A stretch of DNA of 64,000 nt from JAHWKS01 sp964458385 (GCA_964458385.1 CAYWIS010000004.1:1-64000); one strand, 5' to 3'. Positions 17,207 through 27,516 are shown, counted from the first letter of the stretch. The notes: generated by a model not told the origin, from the letters alone. Translations and numbers: made by a program.

Positions 17207-19066
17207 TCACCGTAGCACGTCCTGCGGAGCGCCCAGAACATCCAACGGATAGCCACGGCCCAGATGGCTGATATCTCTCCAGAATAATAGCCGGGGCACG
17301 GTTTGCGTAGCGTCGATAACCACTTCCGCGCGGGCTGAGGCCGTGCCGTCTTCAAAAAAACCGACGACCTGAGCGCGATACACATCGCCGCCCGCCGTGA
17401 TGAACGGCGTTAACGCACGCATCTCTTCCAAGCTCACAATGCCGGTGGTCATCAACCAAGTTTCAAAGCGGTAATTCGGATCTTCCTCCGCCTGACCGGG
17501 CTGCACCGGACGATTGGCAATGATCTCGTCAGCGATTTCCTCCGACATGCCGGGAATGCCCGCCAGGATCGCTCGCGGCGCCTCGTTGATGTTGATTCGG
17601 CCGGGAATCCACGGGTTAGGATTGACCGACACGTGATCCAGCAGCAGCGGAAGATAGGTCGCCATGGCGGCCGGATCGTTTACAAAGGGCGACTCAATGA
17701 TTCTGGCGTCTTCCTCTTCTTCGTCTCCGTTGCGGTCCTCGTCGCCGCCGTCCTCATCGCCGTCCCCCTCTCCGTCGCCGCCGTCGTTCTCTCCGCCTCC
17801 GCGTCCTCCTTCGCCGCGGCCGCCGCGTCCGCCACGCCCCCCGCGTCCGCCGTTGCCGCCCGACGAGTCTCCCCCGCCAATACGCACACGCGCGCCAATC
17901 AGTTCGATGACCTGATTGATGCGATGCTGGGCCGGTTGCGACAAGTCCAGCGTAAGAGCCGAGGCAGGCTCGGCCGACGCCTCGTCCGAGCCTTGCTCTC
18001 CTTGGTCCGGCCCGTATTGCCGGTAGGCGATGATGAAGTTCACCCAGGACGGGTCAAAGATCGCGCTAAGCTGCTCATGGAGCAATTGCAGATCTTCCTG
18101 GTTAATGTCGATGCGTGGCTCGTTTAACTCCGAGACGTTACGCTCCATGCTCCACAGCGTCAGGTACGCCGACCATCCGCGGTCCATAACGCCATCGGAC
18201 GATTCGCTCAAAGCGGCTTGGGTCATTTCGTGCGGATCGATCACGCCGTTACGGTTGACGTCGGCGCCGAACAATAACTGTGGCGTGACGCCGCGCACCA
18301 GCAGCAACTCTTCGACCGAATCCAAGGGGGCGTTCTTGGGAGCGTACGGAGGGTCCAGCGACAGGTAATAGTCGTCCTCGGCGCCGAACTCGCGCGGCTC
18401 GGAGTCTTCGTCCAAGTAATCCATAATCGCGTCGGCAATGTCTTCGGTCATGTTGGGCAGGGCCATGAGCAAGTCGCGCCCTGAGAAGACCCCTTCCATG
18501 CCAGGTTGCTTTTCGAGCCACACCAAGGCGTTGATGTTGACCCGCGCCGACTCGTTCTCCAGCCCGTACCGCAACCCGCCGACGGAATAACCCTGATCGT
18601 CCAAGAGCGGAGCCAGCACGGTAAAGCGGCCGCGAAAACTTGGCTCAGGATCGTCCACCACCAGTTGCGCCTGAAAGTAGGTGGGATTATCGAAGTGGCC
18701 ACCCAACTCAAATTGGGTGACCTTGTCTTTCATCAAAAACAACCGCAGAGCGTCCACACCGGAATCGACCAGCATTCGGGCCTGCGCCTGACGACCGGCG
18801 TACTCGGTGGCTTCGCGCTGCGTAAGCATCAACTCCGAGAACGCATAAGCCGAAAGGGCCAGCACCACAATCACTACCAGCACCACCACCAGCACCAAAC
18901 CGCGCGGGCGATGAGTAAGGCGCCCGGGGTTCGCTGGTCGACCACAGCGATCAGCAGACGCCTCTTGCGGGCTTGCTGTGGCGACAACGTGATGTCGGGG
19001 CAGAGCGGCGCTTACGGTATATGCTCTTAAGCGCTGAGGCTTGCTCGCGGTCGCGGGACTTCTCAT
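17207..19066 (-). CDS. gspK: General secretion pathway protein K (minor pseudopilin)
   Basis: 619 residues; its ATG (19066) overlaps the gspJ stop by four bases, fixing the start. After an unusually long leader of about 56 residues comes RG then LVLVVVLVVIVVLALSAYAF, the type III signal. The GspK helical region follows, with WLEKQPGMEG, LLMALPNMTEDIADAIMDYL and later ININEAPRAILAGIPGMSEE, the repeated helix-hairpin-helix-like motif of this family. GspK caps the pseudopilus tip. Residues about 392-457 are a low-complexity RGG-rich then Asp/Glu-rich loop inside the globular part, which is not normal for the family. Confidence 0.88.
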   Translation of the reverse strand: MRSPATASKPQRLRAYTVSAALPRHHVVATASPQEASADRCGRPANPGRLTHRPRGLVLVVVLVVIVVLALSAYAFSELMLTQREATEYAGRQAQARMLVDSGVDALRLFLMKDKVTQFELGGHFDNPTYFQAQLVVDDPEPSFRGRFTVLAPLLDDQGYSVGGLRYGLENESARVNINALVWLEKQPGMEGVFSGRDLLMALPNMTEDIADAIMDYLDEDSEPREFGAEDDYYLSLDPPYAPKNAPLDSVEELLLVRGVTPQLLFGADVNRNGVIDPHEMTQAALSESSDGVMDRGWSAYLTLWSMERNVSELNEPRIDINQEDLQLLHEQLSAIFDPSWVNFIIAYRQYGPDQGEQGSDEASAEPASALTLDLSQPAQHRINQVIELIGARVRIGGGDSSGGNGGRGGRGGRGGRGEGGRGGGENDGGDGEGDGDEDGGDEDRNGDEEEEDARIIESPFVNDPAAMATYLPLLLDHVSVNPNPWIPGRININEAPRAILAGIPGMSEEIADEIIANRPVQPGQAEEDPNYRFETWLMTTGIVSLEEMRALTPFITAGGDVYRAQVVGFFEDGTASARAEVVIDATQTVPRLLFWRDISHLGRGYPLDVLGAPQDVLR

Positions 19067-20085
19067 GGCGCAAGCTCCTGGGTCGAAAGAGCAGTAGTCG
19101 GCTTAGCGGCGGGCAGGCGAACCACCATGCGGTAGACCACCTCGCCGGGGAACAACTCGGAGGCGCTGTCCCCCAACAGAAAACTATCTTCCTCTTCGAG
19201 AAACCGGCGCGGCGTAATGGCCAGGGCAATTTCAACCGCCGTGGGCAAACCGCCCATAGCCTCGGAATCCCAATCGTACAACCACTGTGATCCGTCGAAG
19301 TAGCGGAACTCCAGGCCCGTCACTTCGGGTGCGATTAGCTCCCCGGTGGCGTCTAGCAGCGTCTGGTCGCCCGTTTCGGCCGCCAGGAGCGCTACAGCGC
19401 GGTCGATCTCGCGCCTTACCAGCCCTCCTAACTTCGACTCTTCTTCGGAAAAGCCGGGAACCACGGAAGCGGTGGTCAGGTTTTCCTCGGGCGGGCGCAG
19501 AAAATAGCTGACGGTCTTGATGTCGCTGGGGTTCAACACCGGCGAAGCATTAGCCCCCAAAGCGATCACTCCTTGGAATTCGTCGGGACGCGGAAGACGG
19601 CTGACATCGATCTGCAATTCGTACTGCGTGCCCCGCACGCCTGGCACGGCGGCCGGTGTGGCGGCGGAGGAGATGCTCAGCGAAGCCGAGCCCGAACTCA
19701 TTCCGCCCGACATGAGATCTTCCTCCATCGTCTCGCCCATTCCGAAACTGTCGAGAGCGCTCCCCACGAAATCATCTTCCGATTGCAGGCCGGCGAGACT
19801 TTCGCCTGCTCCCGCAGCAAGGCTTTGCAGCGAGGAAAAGTCGATCACCTGGTACTGCACGGCGCTGCGTAGATCGTCGGCCATGCGTCGCAGTATCGCC
19901 CGCGCCAGTTGGGCTTCTTCGGTTTCCGTGCGGCCCACGTCGATGCTGCGCAAGTGCAGGTCAATCGCCATAGCGATGGCCATAAACACCAGCGCCGCCA
20001 AAGCCAACGCCAGCAGCAACTCCAGCAGCGTAAACCCACGGCGAACCGCCGAACTGGCGATCGATGTTTGACCATGCGCGATCAC
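19063..20085 (-). CDS. gspJ: General secretion pathway protein J (minor pseudopilin)
   Basis: 340 residues from GTG 20085, chosen because AGGAGG lies 6 bases upstream and the GTG overlaps the gspI stop (GTGA). The prepilin site is RRG then FTLLELLLALALAAL with Glu at position +5. The soluble part contains a Ser/Gly/Met-rich stretch at about 135-155 and ends in RMVVRLPAAKPTT. GspJ joins I and K at the pseudopilus tip. The longer open frame to 20193 overlaps gspI and is not needed. Confidence 0.87.
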   Translation of the reverse strand: MIAHGQTSIASSAVRRGFTLLELLLALALAALVFMAIAMAIDLHLRSIDVGRTETEEAQLARAILRRMADDLRSAVQYQVIDFSSLQSLAAGAGESLAGLQSEDDFVGSALDSFGMGETMEEDLMSGGMSSGSASLSISSAATPAAVPGVRGTQYELQIDVSRLPRPDEFQGVIALGANASPVLNPSDIKTVSYFLRPPEENLTTASVVPGFSEEESKLGGLVRREIDRAVALLAAETGDQTLLDATGELIAPEVTGLEFRYFDGSQWLYDWDSEAMGGLPTAVEIALAITPRRFLEEEDSFLLGDSASELFPGEVVYRMVVRLPAAKPTTALSTQELAP

Positions 20086-20648
20086 AACGCACCTCCTGAT
20101 GACGGTGCGTTGCCCGAGCTGGAGCCGCTTTCTTGCTGCAAGAGAGCTTCTTCCTCTTGAATCTGCTGCTCCAGCGCCGGATCGATCATCCAACGGGTCA
20201 ATGTGAAGGTGACCGGCTGTTGCCCCGAATCGACGACTTGCTCGACCATCACCTGGACCATCAGCAAACCTTCCTGATCGACCGGGCTGACCATGACCGA
20301 CCAGGTCCAGTCCGGGTCCAGTTCAAAGGGAACTTGCTCGACCGACTCCAACGGCACAATCCCCGCGGCCAACTCCGACATTTTGCTTTCGCACAAGATT
20401 TGGGCCTTCGTCAGCTCGCGTGTTTCTCCTGCCGCCCGCACGCCAAGCCGCACCAATTCACCCATCGCCGCAATTGACAATCCGAGAATGGCGATCGCCA
20501 GCATCACCTCGAGCAACGAGAGCCCAGCGCGGCAACCCATCTTGCGCATGGGGCGACGAACACGGCGCTGCGGGCGGCGGCACGTAATCCGTGGGATGGC
20601 GCACCCCCCATCCCACCCGACGAGCCGGACTTGGACGTAGCGGTTCAT
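20082..20648 (-). CDS. gspI: General secretion pathway protein I-like minor pseudopilin
   Basis: 188 residues from ATG 20648, which overlaps the gspH stop by four bases. The prepilin motif is RAG then LSLLEVMLAIAILGLSIAAM. CESKMSELAAG matches the conserved segment after the helix in GspI. The C-terminus is a Gln/Glu-rich helix followed by a Ser/Gly tail that is probably disordered. A shorter start at MRKMG is possible, as the first 33 residues are Arg-rich and unlike a normal leader. It sits between gspH and gspJ in a fully overlapping run. Confidence 0.84.
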   Translation of the reverse strand: MNRYVQVRLVGWDGGCAIPRITCRRPQRRVRRPMRKMGCRAGLSLLEVMLAIAILGLSIAAMGELVRLGVRAAGETRELTKAQILCESKMSELAAGIVPLESVEQVPFELDPDWTWSVMVSPVDQEGLLMVQVMVEQVVDSGQQPVTFTLTRWMIDPALEQQIQEEEALLQQESGSSSGNAPSSGGAL

Positions 20649-21307
20649 TGCGGCGGTTCTCCCGTGCCGGTCGAGAGAACTTCGCCCACGCGGGCCACAC
20701 CGGTCAGGCCGCGCAAGCGGATCGAGACATACGCCCCGGTCTGATTGGCAAGCATTACTTCAGCCGAAGTGGTGGTTCCATCGGGATAGAACAGCACTGG
20801 GGCCGACCAAGAATTCTCGAGCGAAGCCGACGTCGACATTCGCGAGAGCTCTTCTTCGATCGTCAGCGAGCGCGTGTCGGACTGTGTAAAGCTGTTCAGG
20901 AACTCGATCCCCTCGGGCAACTCGACCAGTATGCCAAGCGACTCGGGATTGGAGGGATCCTGCAGTCCGGCCGCCTCGATAAGCGATTCCTCGGTCATCC
21001 ACGGCTGCACGCGAAAGCGGCCGGTCGTGGGCTGGTACTGAAAGACCATGATCTGCCCCGTCTGCATGGCGCGCACTCGGGCCCGATCCCAATTCGATTG
21101 GACCAAATCAGCGGCCTTGCGCAGCTTCTGCGCTTCGAGCGGCCCTTCCAAGGCGGGCGCGGCCATCGCCGCCACAATCACCAGCAAACCGAGCACGATG
21201 AGCAACTCCAACAACGTGAGCCCCTGCCGCGAACGGGAGCCGTTCGCGGAATGTCGGAGCCGCGCCGTATGAGGCGCGGCGGTCCATTGTCGTTGAGAAG
21301 AGCACAT
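20645..21307 (-). CDS. gspH: General secretion pathway protein H-like pseudopilin
   Basis: 220 residues. A 29-residue leader ends in RQG, followed by LTLLELLIVLGLLVIVAAMA, a standard class III signal sequence with Glu +5. The soluble domain has the GspH pattern of a helix (KLRKAADLVQSNWDRARVRA) then beta strands (FRVQPW, VLFYPDGTTTSAEVMLANQ). The stop overlaps the gspI start. It lies 51 bases after gspG and should be a minor subunit of the pseudopilus. Confidence 0.84.
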   Translation of the reverse strand: MCSSQRQWTAAPHTARLRHSANGSRSRQGLTLLELLIVLGLLVIVAAMAAPALEGPLEAQKLRKAADLVQSNWDRARVRAMQTGQIMVFQYQPTTGRFRVQPWMTEESLIEAAGLQDPSNPESLGILVELPEGIEFLNSFTQSDTRSLTIEEELSRMSTSASLENSWSAPVLFYPDGTTTSAEVMLANQTGAYVSIRLRGLTGVARVGEVLSTGTGEPPQ

Positions 21308-21358
21308 CGGAAATGTCGGAAGAGCAAACCAGGCGCCCAGCGGGCGCAGTCGATCACA

Positions 21359-21802
<444 letters not shown>

Positions 21803-21944
21803 GAGAAAGGGTTCTCCTTAACTTGGTTGGCAAGTAGCAACGGGCGAAGGGCGTCTTGGGGGCGAGATTCGAGAAAGAGTGTTTCGCCAGGTCGGGCTTC
21901 TCCTCTTTCTCATGGACCGATCCCCAATTCGCAATTCGCAGGTT

Positions 21945-23147
21945 CTAAATCGAGCTGCTCATCTTGATTACCGGGAGCAGCAAAGCGATGACAACAAACA
22001 ACACGATAGCGGCCATGATCAAAAGCATGACCGGCTCGATCAAGCGGATGAGCAAGTCCAAGCGACGTTCAGTACGACGCTCCAACCCCTCAGCCACTTC
22101 GACGAGGACGGTGTCGAGGGTGTTGGATTCTTCGGCCACCGAGATCATTTCCACCACGGTCTTCGGGAACCGCCCGCTAGCCTCAAGTGGTGCAGCTAAC
22201 GACTGGCCGGCCGTGATGTTTTCCGAAGCCTTGGCGATGGCCTCCGAAAGCACCAAATTGCCGGCCGCCTGACGACTGATTTCCAGCGACTTGAGAATCG
22301 GTACGCCGTTCTTCAGCAACGTGCCCAGCACCCGGCAGAACCGAGCCACGGCCAAGCTCTGAAAGATCGCACCGGCGCCGGGCAGCCCGAGTTTCACCAG
22401 GTCGCGGCGACGCTTGCCCTCTTCGCTTTGTAACTGCGAGCGAATAAAGAACACGACCACCGCCACCGCAACCGCCAGGAGCAAAATCCAATCCTGTAAG
22501 GTGCGGCTGAAGGCGAGCAGCCAGTCGGTCATCACGGGCAGTTCGCCCCGATCCCGCAGCCGCGCAAAAAGGGTTTCGAACTTCGGTACAAAAAACACGA
22601 TCAACCCGCCCACCACGATTGAGCCGATCGTCGCCAAAACGACCGGATACGCAAGCGCGCCCATGGTGCGGGACTTCAGGTCTTCTTGCTGTTCGGTGAA
22701 CTTGGCCACCCGCTCCAAAGCCTCTTCCAAGAAGCCGCCTTCGGCGCCGGCGCGAACCATGTGCACGGCCATTTCACTGAAGACTTTAGGATGCCGCGCC
22801 ATCACGTCAGCCAGAAGCGCGCCTTCCTCCACCCGCGAGTGGACGTCGTCTAGCACATGCTTCAGCGTGGGGTTGGTTGTCTGGTCGCGCAGCACTCGGA
22901 TCGAGCGCAACAACGGCACGCCGCTGCGCAATAGCGCTGCGAGCTGCGCGTACGTGTTGGCCATGATCTGGCCTTTGACACGACGGTTGCTACGACTCGC
23001 CGCGCGAGCGTCCTCCAGTGCGACTTGGATCGGAAACAGGGACTTCGCCCCCAGTTGCGTCAGCGCATCGCGCTCGGAGGTGGCCGAGATTTTCCCGGTC
23101 ACCTTTTGGCCCTGCATGTCACGAGCAACGTAAGCGAATTCCGGCAT
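21945..23147 (-). CDS. gspF: Type II secretion inner-membrane platform protein GspF
   Basis: 400 residues from ATG 23147 (the longer frame starts with TTG at 23159). MPEFAYVARDMQGQKVTGKI at the start, then two repeats of the T2SSF domain: FAQLAALLRSG-type (TYAQLAALLRSGVPLLRSIR) and FCRVLGTLLKNGVPILKSLE. Three membrane helices lie near residues 170, 220 and 375. It anchors the GspE ATPase and turns its motion into pseudopilus assembly. It lies between gspE and gspG with gaps of 188 and 142 bases. Confidence 0.93.
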   Translation of the reverse strand: MPEFAYVARDMQGQKVTGKISATSERDALTQLGAKSLFPIQVALEDARAASRSNRRVKGQIMANTYAQLAALLRSGVPLLRSIRVLRDQTTNPTLKHVLDDVHSRVEEGALLADVMARHPKVFSEMAVHMVRAGAEGGFLEEALERVAKFTEQQEDLKSRTMGALAYPVVLATIGSIVVGGLIVFFVPKFETLFARLRDRGELPVMTDWLLAFSRTLQDWILLLAVAVAVVVFFIRSQLQSEEGKRRRDLVKLGLPGAGAIFQSLAVARFCRVLGTLLKNGVPILKSLEISRQAAGNLVLSEAIAKASENITAGQSLAAPLEASGRFPKTVVEMISVAEESNTLDTVLVEVAEGLERRTERRLDLLIRLIEPVMLLIMAAIVLFVVIALLLPVIKMSSSI

Positions 23148-23335
23148 GGGGAAAAACAAATCGTGAGCAGTAAACGGCGAATTGAGGCAAACGGACCGAA
23201 CCTAAGGTCAAATCCGCGAACTGAAACTAACGAAATACAAAGCGACGTTCCGCCGCACCAGACGCCTTATTTCCATCATAATTACGACTCCTTCCTTTCT
23301 CCGTTTCTCGTTCCAAGTCGGGAAACGAATTTGCC

Positions 23336-25045
23336 CTACTCACGTTGTGCGACAATCCGATCTCCCTTGGTAATGCGGAGCACTTCGTCCAGCGAGGTGC
23401 TGCCCGCAAGGACTTTGCGCCAACCGTCATCGCGCAGCGTGCGCATGCCCTCGCGGACGGCGGCTTGCTTGATCTCCCAGGTGCTGGCGCGGTTGTGGGC
23501 CAGTTCGCGGATCGTTTCGGTCGTGACCAGAAGTTCGTAAATACCCATTCGCCCCGAGTAGCCCACGCCGCGGCACTGCCGACACCCCACCGGGCGATAC
23601 AACACGGTGTCGGAGGAAAGCATTTCGCGGGGGAAATCCGGGGGCAGGTCGGCCTCGGTCGGCCGAAACGGCTCTTTACAGTGCACGCACAAACGCCGCA
23701 CCAACCGCTGAGCCATGATCCCTTCGACCGTACTTGCCACAAGGAACGGTTCGACCCCCATGTCGACCAAACGCGTAAAGGCGCCGGCCGCGTCGTTGGT
23801 GTGCAAGGTGCTGAACACCAAGTGGCCGGTAAGCGACGCCTGCACGGCGTTCTCGGCCGTTTCCAAGTCACGGATTTCGCCCACCAGCACCACATCGGGG
23901 TCATGACGCAAAATACTGCGAAGCGACTGGGCGAAGGTCAACCCGATTTTGGGATGCACCTGGATCTGGTTGATGCCGTCTAGTTGGTATTCGACCGGGT
24001 CTTCGGTGGTAATGATCTTATTGGAGTCGCTGCGGATCTCTAGCAACGAGCTATACAGCGTCGTTGTCTTTCCTGAACCTGTGGGGCCGGTTACCAGCAC
24101 CACGCCGTGCGGCAGGTGAATCAGTTGGCGATAAATCTCGTAGGTGTCGGGCTCCATTCCCAACTTTTGCAGGTCGAAGACCATCGCCCCTTTGTCGAGA
24201 ATACGCATGACCAGGCTTTCGCCGTGGATCATGGGAATGACCGAGACGCGAATATCGACCTCGCGTCCCGACACCTTCAGCTTGATCCGCCCGTCTTGCG
24301 GCAACCGTTTCTCGGCAATGTTCAACCGCGACATGATTTTCAAACGGCTGACAATTGCTGCGTGAAAGCGGCTAATCTCGGGAGGAACCGGCTGCCGCTG
24401 CAACATACCGTCAATGCGGTAGCGGATGACAATCCCGTTGGATTGAGACTCAATGTGGACGTCGCTGGCGCGCGATTCAATCGCCTCCAACAGAATTTCG
24501 TTCACCAGACGGATGACCGAAGCCTCTTGGGCCATTTCCGAGAGCTCGGATCCGTCGGTTTCAATCTCGCTCAGCAGCTCTACGCCGTTGTCGTTGGCGG
24601 TTGCCTCAAGCAGCCCTTCGATGGTTTCGCTTCCGACTCCCAAGTGCCGCTTGGTGAGTTTGGCAATTTCCTGGCGGCTAGCCAACACCGGATGAACCGC
24701 CATACCGGTGCTAGCACTCACCTCGTCCAGCGGGTACAGGTCAAACGGATCGGCCGTAGCCACCACCAGTTGGCCGTTTTCGCGGCGGATGGGGAAAAGC
24801 GAATGGCGGTAAATCAGCTTCTGGGGAAAGATCTTCAGCAGCGAGAGGTCAACTTCGACCTCGGCCAAGTCCACGAAGTCCAACCCCACCTCTTCGCCCA
24901 ACGCGCGCAGAGCTTCTTCCTCGGAAACGAAGCCCATCTCAATGGCCGTGTCGACTAACGACGCGTCGTCGTTCGAGCGGCGGGCCAGATCGAGTTGCCG
25001 CTCGTCCAACAAGCCGCGCCGCAGGAGTATTTCACCAGCTTCCAT
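23336..25045 (-). CDS. gspE: Type II secretion ATPase GspE
   Basis: 569 residues, ATG 25045. The N-terminal MshEN-type domain (1-150) is followed by the secretion ATPase core. Walker A is GPTGSGKT at 320-327; the Asp boxes (TTEDPVEY), Walker B (DVVLVGEIRD) and His box (STLHTNDAAGA) are intact. A four-cysteine zinc element is present (LCVHCKEP ... GCRQC). It powers pseudopilus extension at the inner membrane together with GspF and the PilM/GspL-like protein. It heads the cluster. No gspD, gspC or prepilin peptidase is found within 25 kb, so these must be elsewhere if the system works. Confidence 0.95.
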   Translation of the reverse strand: MEAGEILLRRGLLDERQLDLARRSNDDASLVDTAIEMGFVSEEEALRALGEEVGLDFVDLAEVEVDLSLLKIFPQKLIYRHSLFPIRRENGQLVVATADPFDLYPLDEVSASTGMAVHPVLASRQEIAKLTKRHLGVGSETIEGLLEATANDNGVELLSEIETDGSELSEMAQEASVIRLVNEILLEAIESRASDVHIESQSNGIVIRYRIDGMLQRQPVPPEISRFHAAIVSRLKIMSRLNIAEKRLPQDGRIKLKVSGREVDIRVSVIPMIHGESLVMRILDKGAMVFDLQKLGMEPDTYEIYRQLIHLPHGVVLVTGPTGSGKTTTLYSSLLEIRSDSNKIITTEDPVEYQLDGINQIQVHPKIGLTFAQSLRSILRHDPDVVLVGEIRDLETAENAVQASLTGHLVFSTLHTNDAAGAFTRLVDMGVEPFLVASTVEGIMAQRLVRRLCVHCKEPFRPTEADLPPDFPREMLSSDTVLYRPVGCRQCRGVGYSGRMGIYELLVTTETIRELAHNRASTWEIKQAAVREGMRTLRDDGWRKVLAGSTSLDEVLRITKGDRIVAQRE

Positions 25046-25089
25046 TCGTCAACCAACCGTTAGACCCAACCCACATAAATACCAATTTC

Positions 25090-25154
25090 GTTCCCAAGCT
25101 CTGCCTGGGAACGGAAACGCCCCAGGAGGGCTGCCTAGCGAGGCGGAGCCTCGC
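25090..25154. repeat. Palindromic intergenic repeat
   Basis: GTTCCCA/TGGGAAC (25090-25096 with 25106-25112) is followed by GCGAGGC/GCCTCGC (25138-25144 with 25148-25154). A related GCGAGG...CCTCGC hairpin occurs at 54618-54634, also near a gaacgc sequence, so this is probably a dispersed genomic repeat. Confidence 0.55.
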
Positions 25155-25387
25155 AGGCTATGCGTCCCCAAGGAAGCCCGGAGATGAGAAACGCCACCGG
25201 GACACTAGCAACACGACTCCCGGATCTCCCAAGCCCTCTTGGGGAAGCGCGCCCACTTGCCTGCCCCGAATCCCGATATTCCTTCCATCTTACTCCAACT
25301 CGGGTTCTTTAGTGTCCGCCAAATGCCTGACGAGGTCAAACCGGAGGGACGAGGCGGGAACGGAGGAGGGAAACAAAACCCACCAAC

Positions 25388-25469
25388 AAGCGGGGTAAGC
25401 CGGCTGGTGTTTTTCGGTACTCCCGAAAAACCGTGACGCCGCAAGTGATCCAGCCGGCTTACCCGGCTT
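25388..25469. repeat. Nested inverted repeat, 20-base arms
   Basis: The outer arms 25388-25407 and 25450-25469 match in 19 of 20 bases. Inside lies a second perfect stem TTTTTCGG/CCGAAAAA (25410-25417 with 25423-25430). A cruciform or a small non-autonomous repeat is plausible; there are no flanking duplications that I can see. Confidence 0.6.
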
Positions 25470-25626
25470 GCGGGCGGGTTTTCGAGGAGGAAGGGAGCAA
25501 ACGCCCTCTTATCCTTCAACCCCCATCGGCGTCGTGGGTTTCGCAGGAATCCCTGCTGCGATTTGCCCGCCCCCCAGACCGCTGCATAATTGATGCGTTG
25601 GGTATCCATCGCTCGGGAGACACGTT

Positions 25627-27390
25627 ATGCGAAATATCGTGGGGCCGCTGCTTGTCGCAATCCTCGTTGCCGTGCCCGCTTCGCTTTCGGCCGATGAGGC
25701 CGCCGACGCCCTGCACGCGCTATTCGACGAGGCATGGGAGTACGACCTGCAAGAGGATCCCCTTTGGGCGACCCATGTGGGTGACCATCGCTGGAATGAC
25801 CGTCTCCCCGAGGTAACGACCCAAGCCGTACGCCGTCGCCTTGACCAGAAGAGGGAGTTTCTACGGCGGTTGGAAAAGATCAACCGCGAGGCGCTTTCCC
25901 CTGAAGATCGGATTCACCGCGACATCTTCGCCCGGCTATTACAAAACGAAATCGCCGAAGGAGAATTCGAAACCTACCTGATGCCCGTCACAAACCTGGG
26001 GGGATTTCACTCGGAGTTTGCCGAACTACCCCAGAATGTGCCGCTTGCCACGGTCCAAGACTATGAAAACTACCTTGCGCGGTTGCGGGCATTTGAAGTG
26101 TACGTGCAGCAACATATCAAGCTAATGCGGGAAGGACTCACCAAGGGCCTTACTCCGCCCGCGGTAGCGCTCGACGGAGTCGACGAAGCCACCGAGGCGC
26201 ACATCGTAGCCAGTCCTGACCGTAGCCTACTGTTCGAGCCGCTGCGCAATTTTCCCGACAGTATCGACGCCGCCGATCGTGCGCGCCTCACCGCCGCCGC
26301 ACAGACGGCGATCGCCGAAAGTGTCATTCCTGCTTATCGCACATTCCTCGAATTCCTGCGGCAAGAGTACCTCCCCGCGGCGCGTGACTCCATTGCGGCC
26401 TCGGCTTTGCCCCGCGGTCGAGAGCTCTACCGCTTTCGGATTCGCAAGTTCACCACACTCGATCTAACGCCTGAAGAAGTCCATCAGACAGGGCTCCACG
26501 AAGTGCGGCGCATTCGCCAGGAAATGGAAGAGGTGATTCGCAAGACAGGCTTTGAGGGAGATTTCGCTGCGTTCTTGGAGCACCTGCGCACCGATCCGCA
26601 GTTCTACGCAACCACGCCCGAGGAGCTGTTGAAAGAGGTGGCCTACATTCTCAAAACGATGGACGGCAAGCTACCAGCGTTGTTCGGCAAGCTGCCCCGT
26701 ATGCCCTATGGCATTCGCCCGATCCCCGACTACCTGGCGCCCAAAGCTCCCACGGCCTATTACCAATCGCCAGCCGGCGACGGCACGCGAGCCGGGTTCT
26801 TCTACATCAACACGTACAACCTCAAGAGCCGGCCTTTGTACGAACTCGAGGCGCTCGCGCTGCACGAGGCGGTTCCCGGCCACCACTTGCAATTGGCCCT
26901 TCAGCAAGAACTGACCGGCCTTCCTCAATTCCGTCGCTTTGCTGGCTTTACCGCATTCATCGAGGGCTGGGCTTTGTACGCCGAACGGTTAGGGCAGGAA
27001 GTTGGCTTTTACCAAGACCCGTATCGCGACTTTGGCCGACTCAGTTACGAGATGTGGCGAGCATGCCGTCTGGTGGTTGACACCGGCATTCATTACTTCG
27101 GCTGGACACGAGAGCAGGCGATTGCCTTCATGGCCGAAAACACGGCCCTTTCGCGTCATAATATTGAAGCCGAAGTTGACCGCTACATCGCCTGGCCCGG
27201 CCAGGCCGTAGCTTATAAGACGGGCGAGTTGAAGATCCGCGAATTACGCCGCAAGGCCGAACAAACGCTCGGCGAACGGTTCGATGTGCGTGCGTTCCAC
27301 GATGTTGTGCTTGGTAGCGGCGGCGTTCCCCTGGATGTGCTGGAAGCCAACGTCGAAGCATACCTCTCCGCCGCGTCCGCCAAGGACTAA
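25627..27390 (+). CDS. DUF885 family exported metallopeptidase-like protein
   Basis: 587 residues, ATG 25627. A signal peptide (MRNIVGPLLVAILVAVPASL) precedes a largely helical protein of DUF885 type. The conserved metal-site motif EALALHEAVPGHHLQ (HExxxH at about 413-419) and the downstream EGWALYAERLG are both intact, as is KTGELKIRELR near the end. These resemble zinc carboxypeptidases of the M32/M3 fold, so a secreted or periplasmic peptidase is likely. The substrate is unknown. It has no obvious operon partner; the MoaD-like gene starts 126 bases after it. Confidence 0.88.
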   Translation: MRNIVGPLLVAILVAVPASLSADEAADALHALFDEAWEYDLQEDPLWATHVGDHRWNDRLPEVTTQAVRRRLDQKREFLRRLEKINREALSPEDRIHRDIFARLLQNEIAEGEFETYLMPVTNLGGFHSEFAELPQNVPLATVQDYENYLARLRAFEVYVQQHIKLMREGLTKGLTPPAVALDGVDEATEAHIVASPDRSLLFEPLRNFPDSIDAADRARLTAAAQTAIAESVIPAYRTFLEFLRQEYLPAARDSIAASALPRGRELYRFRIRKFTTLDLTPEEVHQTGLHEVRRIRQEMEEVIRKTGFEGDFAAFLEHLRTDPQFYATTPEELLKEVAYILKTMDGKLPALFGKLPRMPYGIRPIPDYLAPKAPTAYYQSPAGDGTRAGFFYINTYNLKSRPLYELEALALHEAVPGHHLQLALQQELTGLPQFRRFAGFTAFIEGWALYAERLGQEVGFYQDPYRDFGRLSYEMWRACRLVVDTGIHYFGWTREQAIAFMAENTALSRHNIEAEVDRYIAWPGQAVAYKTGELKIRELRRKAEQTLGERFDVRAFHDVVLGSGGVPLDVLEANVEAYLSAASAKD

Positions 27391-27516
27391 TGTTCCCATC
27401 CGCAAAATAACGCCGCTGCACGGGCCCGATCGCACAGCCATGAGCGTCTAGATCGCTCTTGGCGTATTGATGCGGTTGGGGTACTCTCGGGCCGTCATTC
27501 TTCACGATTCAACGCT

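Larger units (their letters stand above)
25046..25626. other. Intergenic region with several palindromes
   Basis: This 581-base divergent region between gspE (-) and the DUF885 gene (+) holds no supported gene. It contains two repeat clusters (25090-25154 and 25388-25469), described separately. The DUF885 gene has GGGAGA about 10 bases before its ATG at 25627. Confidence 0.6.

Noticed and set aside
27391..27516. Sigma-54 promoter before the MoaD-like gene (TTGGCGTATTGATGCGG)
   Set aside because: The GG-to-GC spacing is one base short and the -24 element is imperfect.
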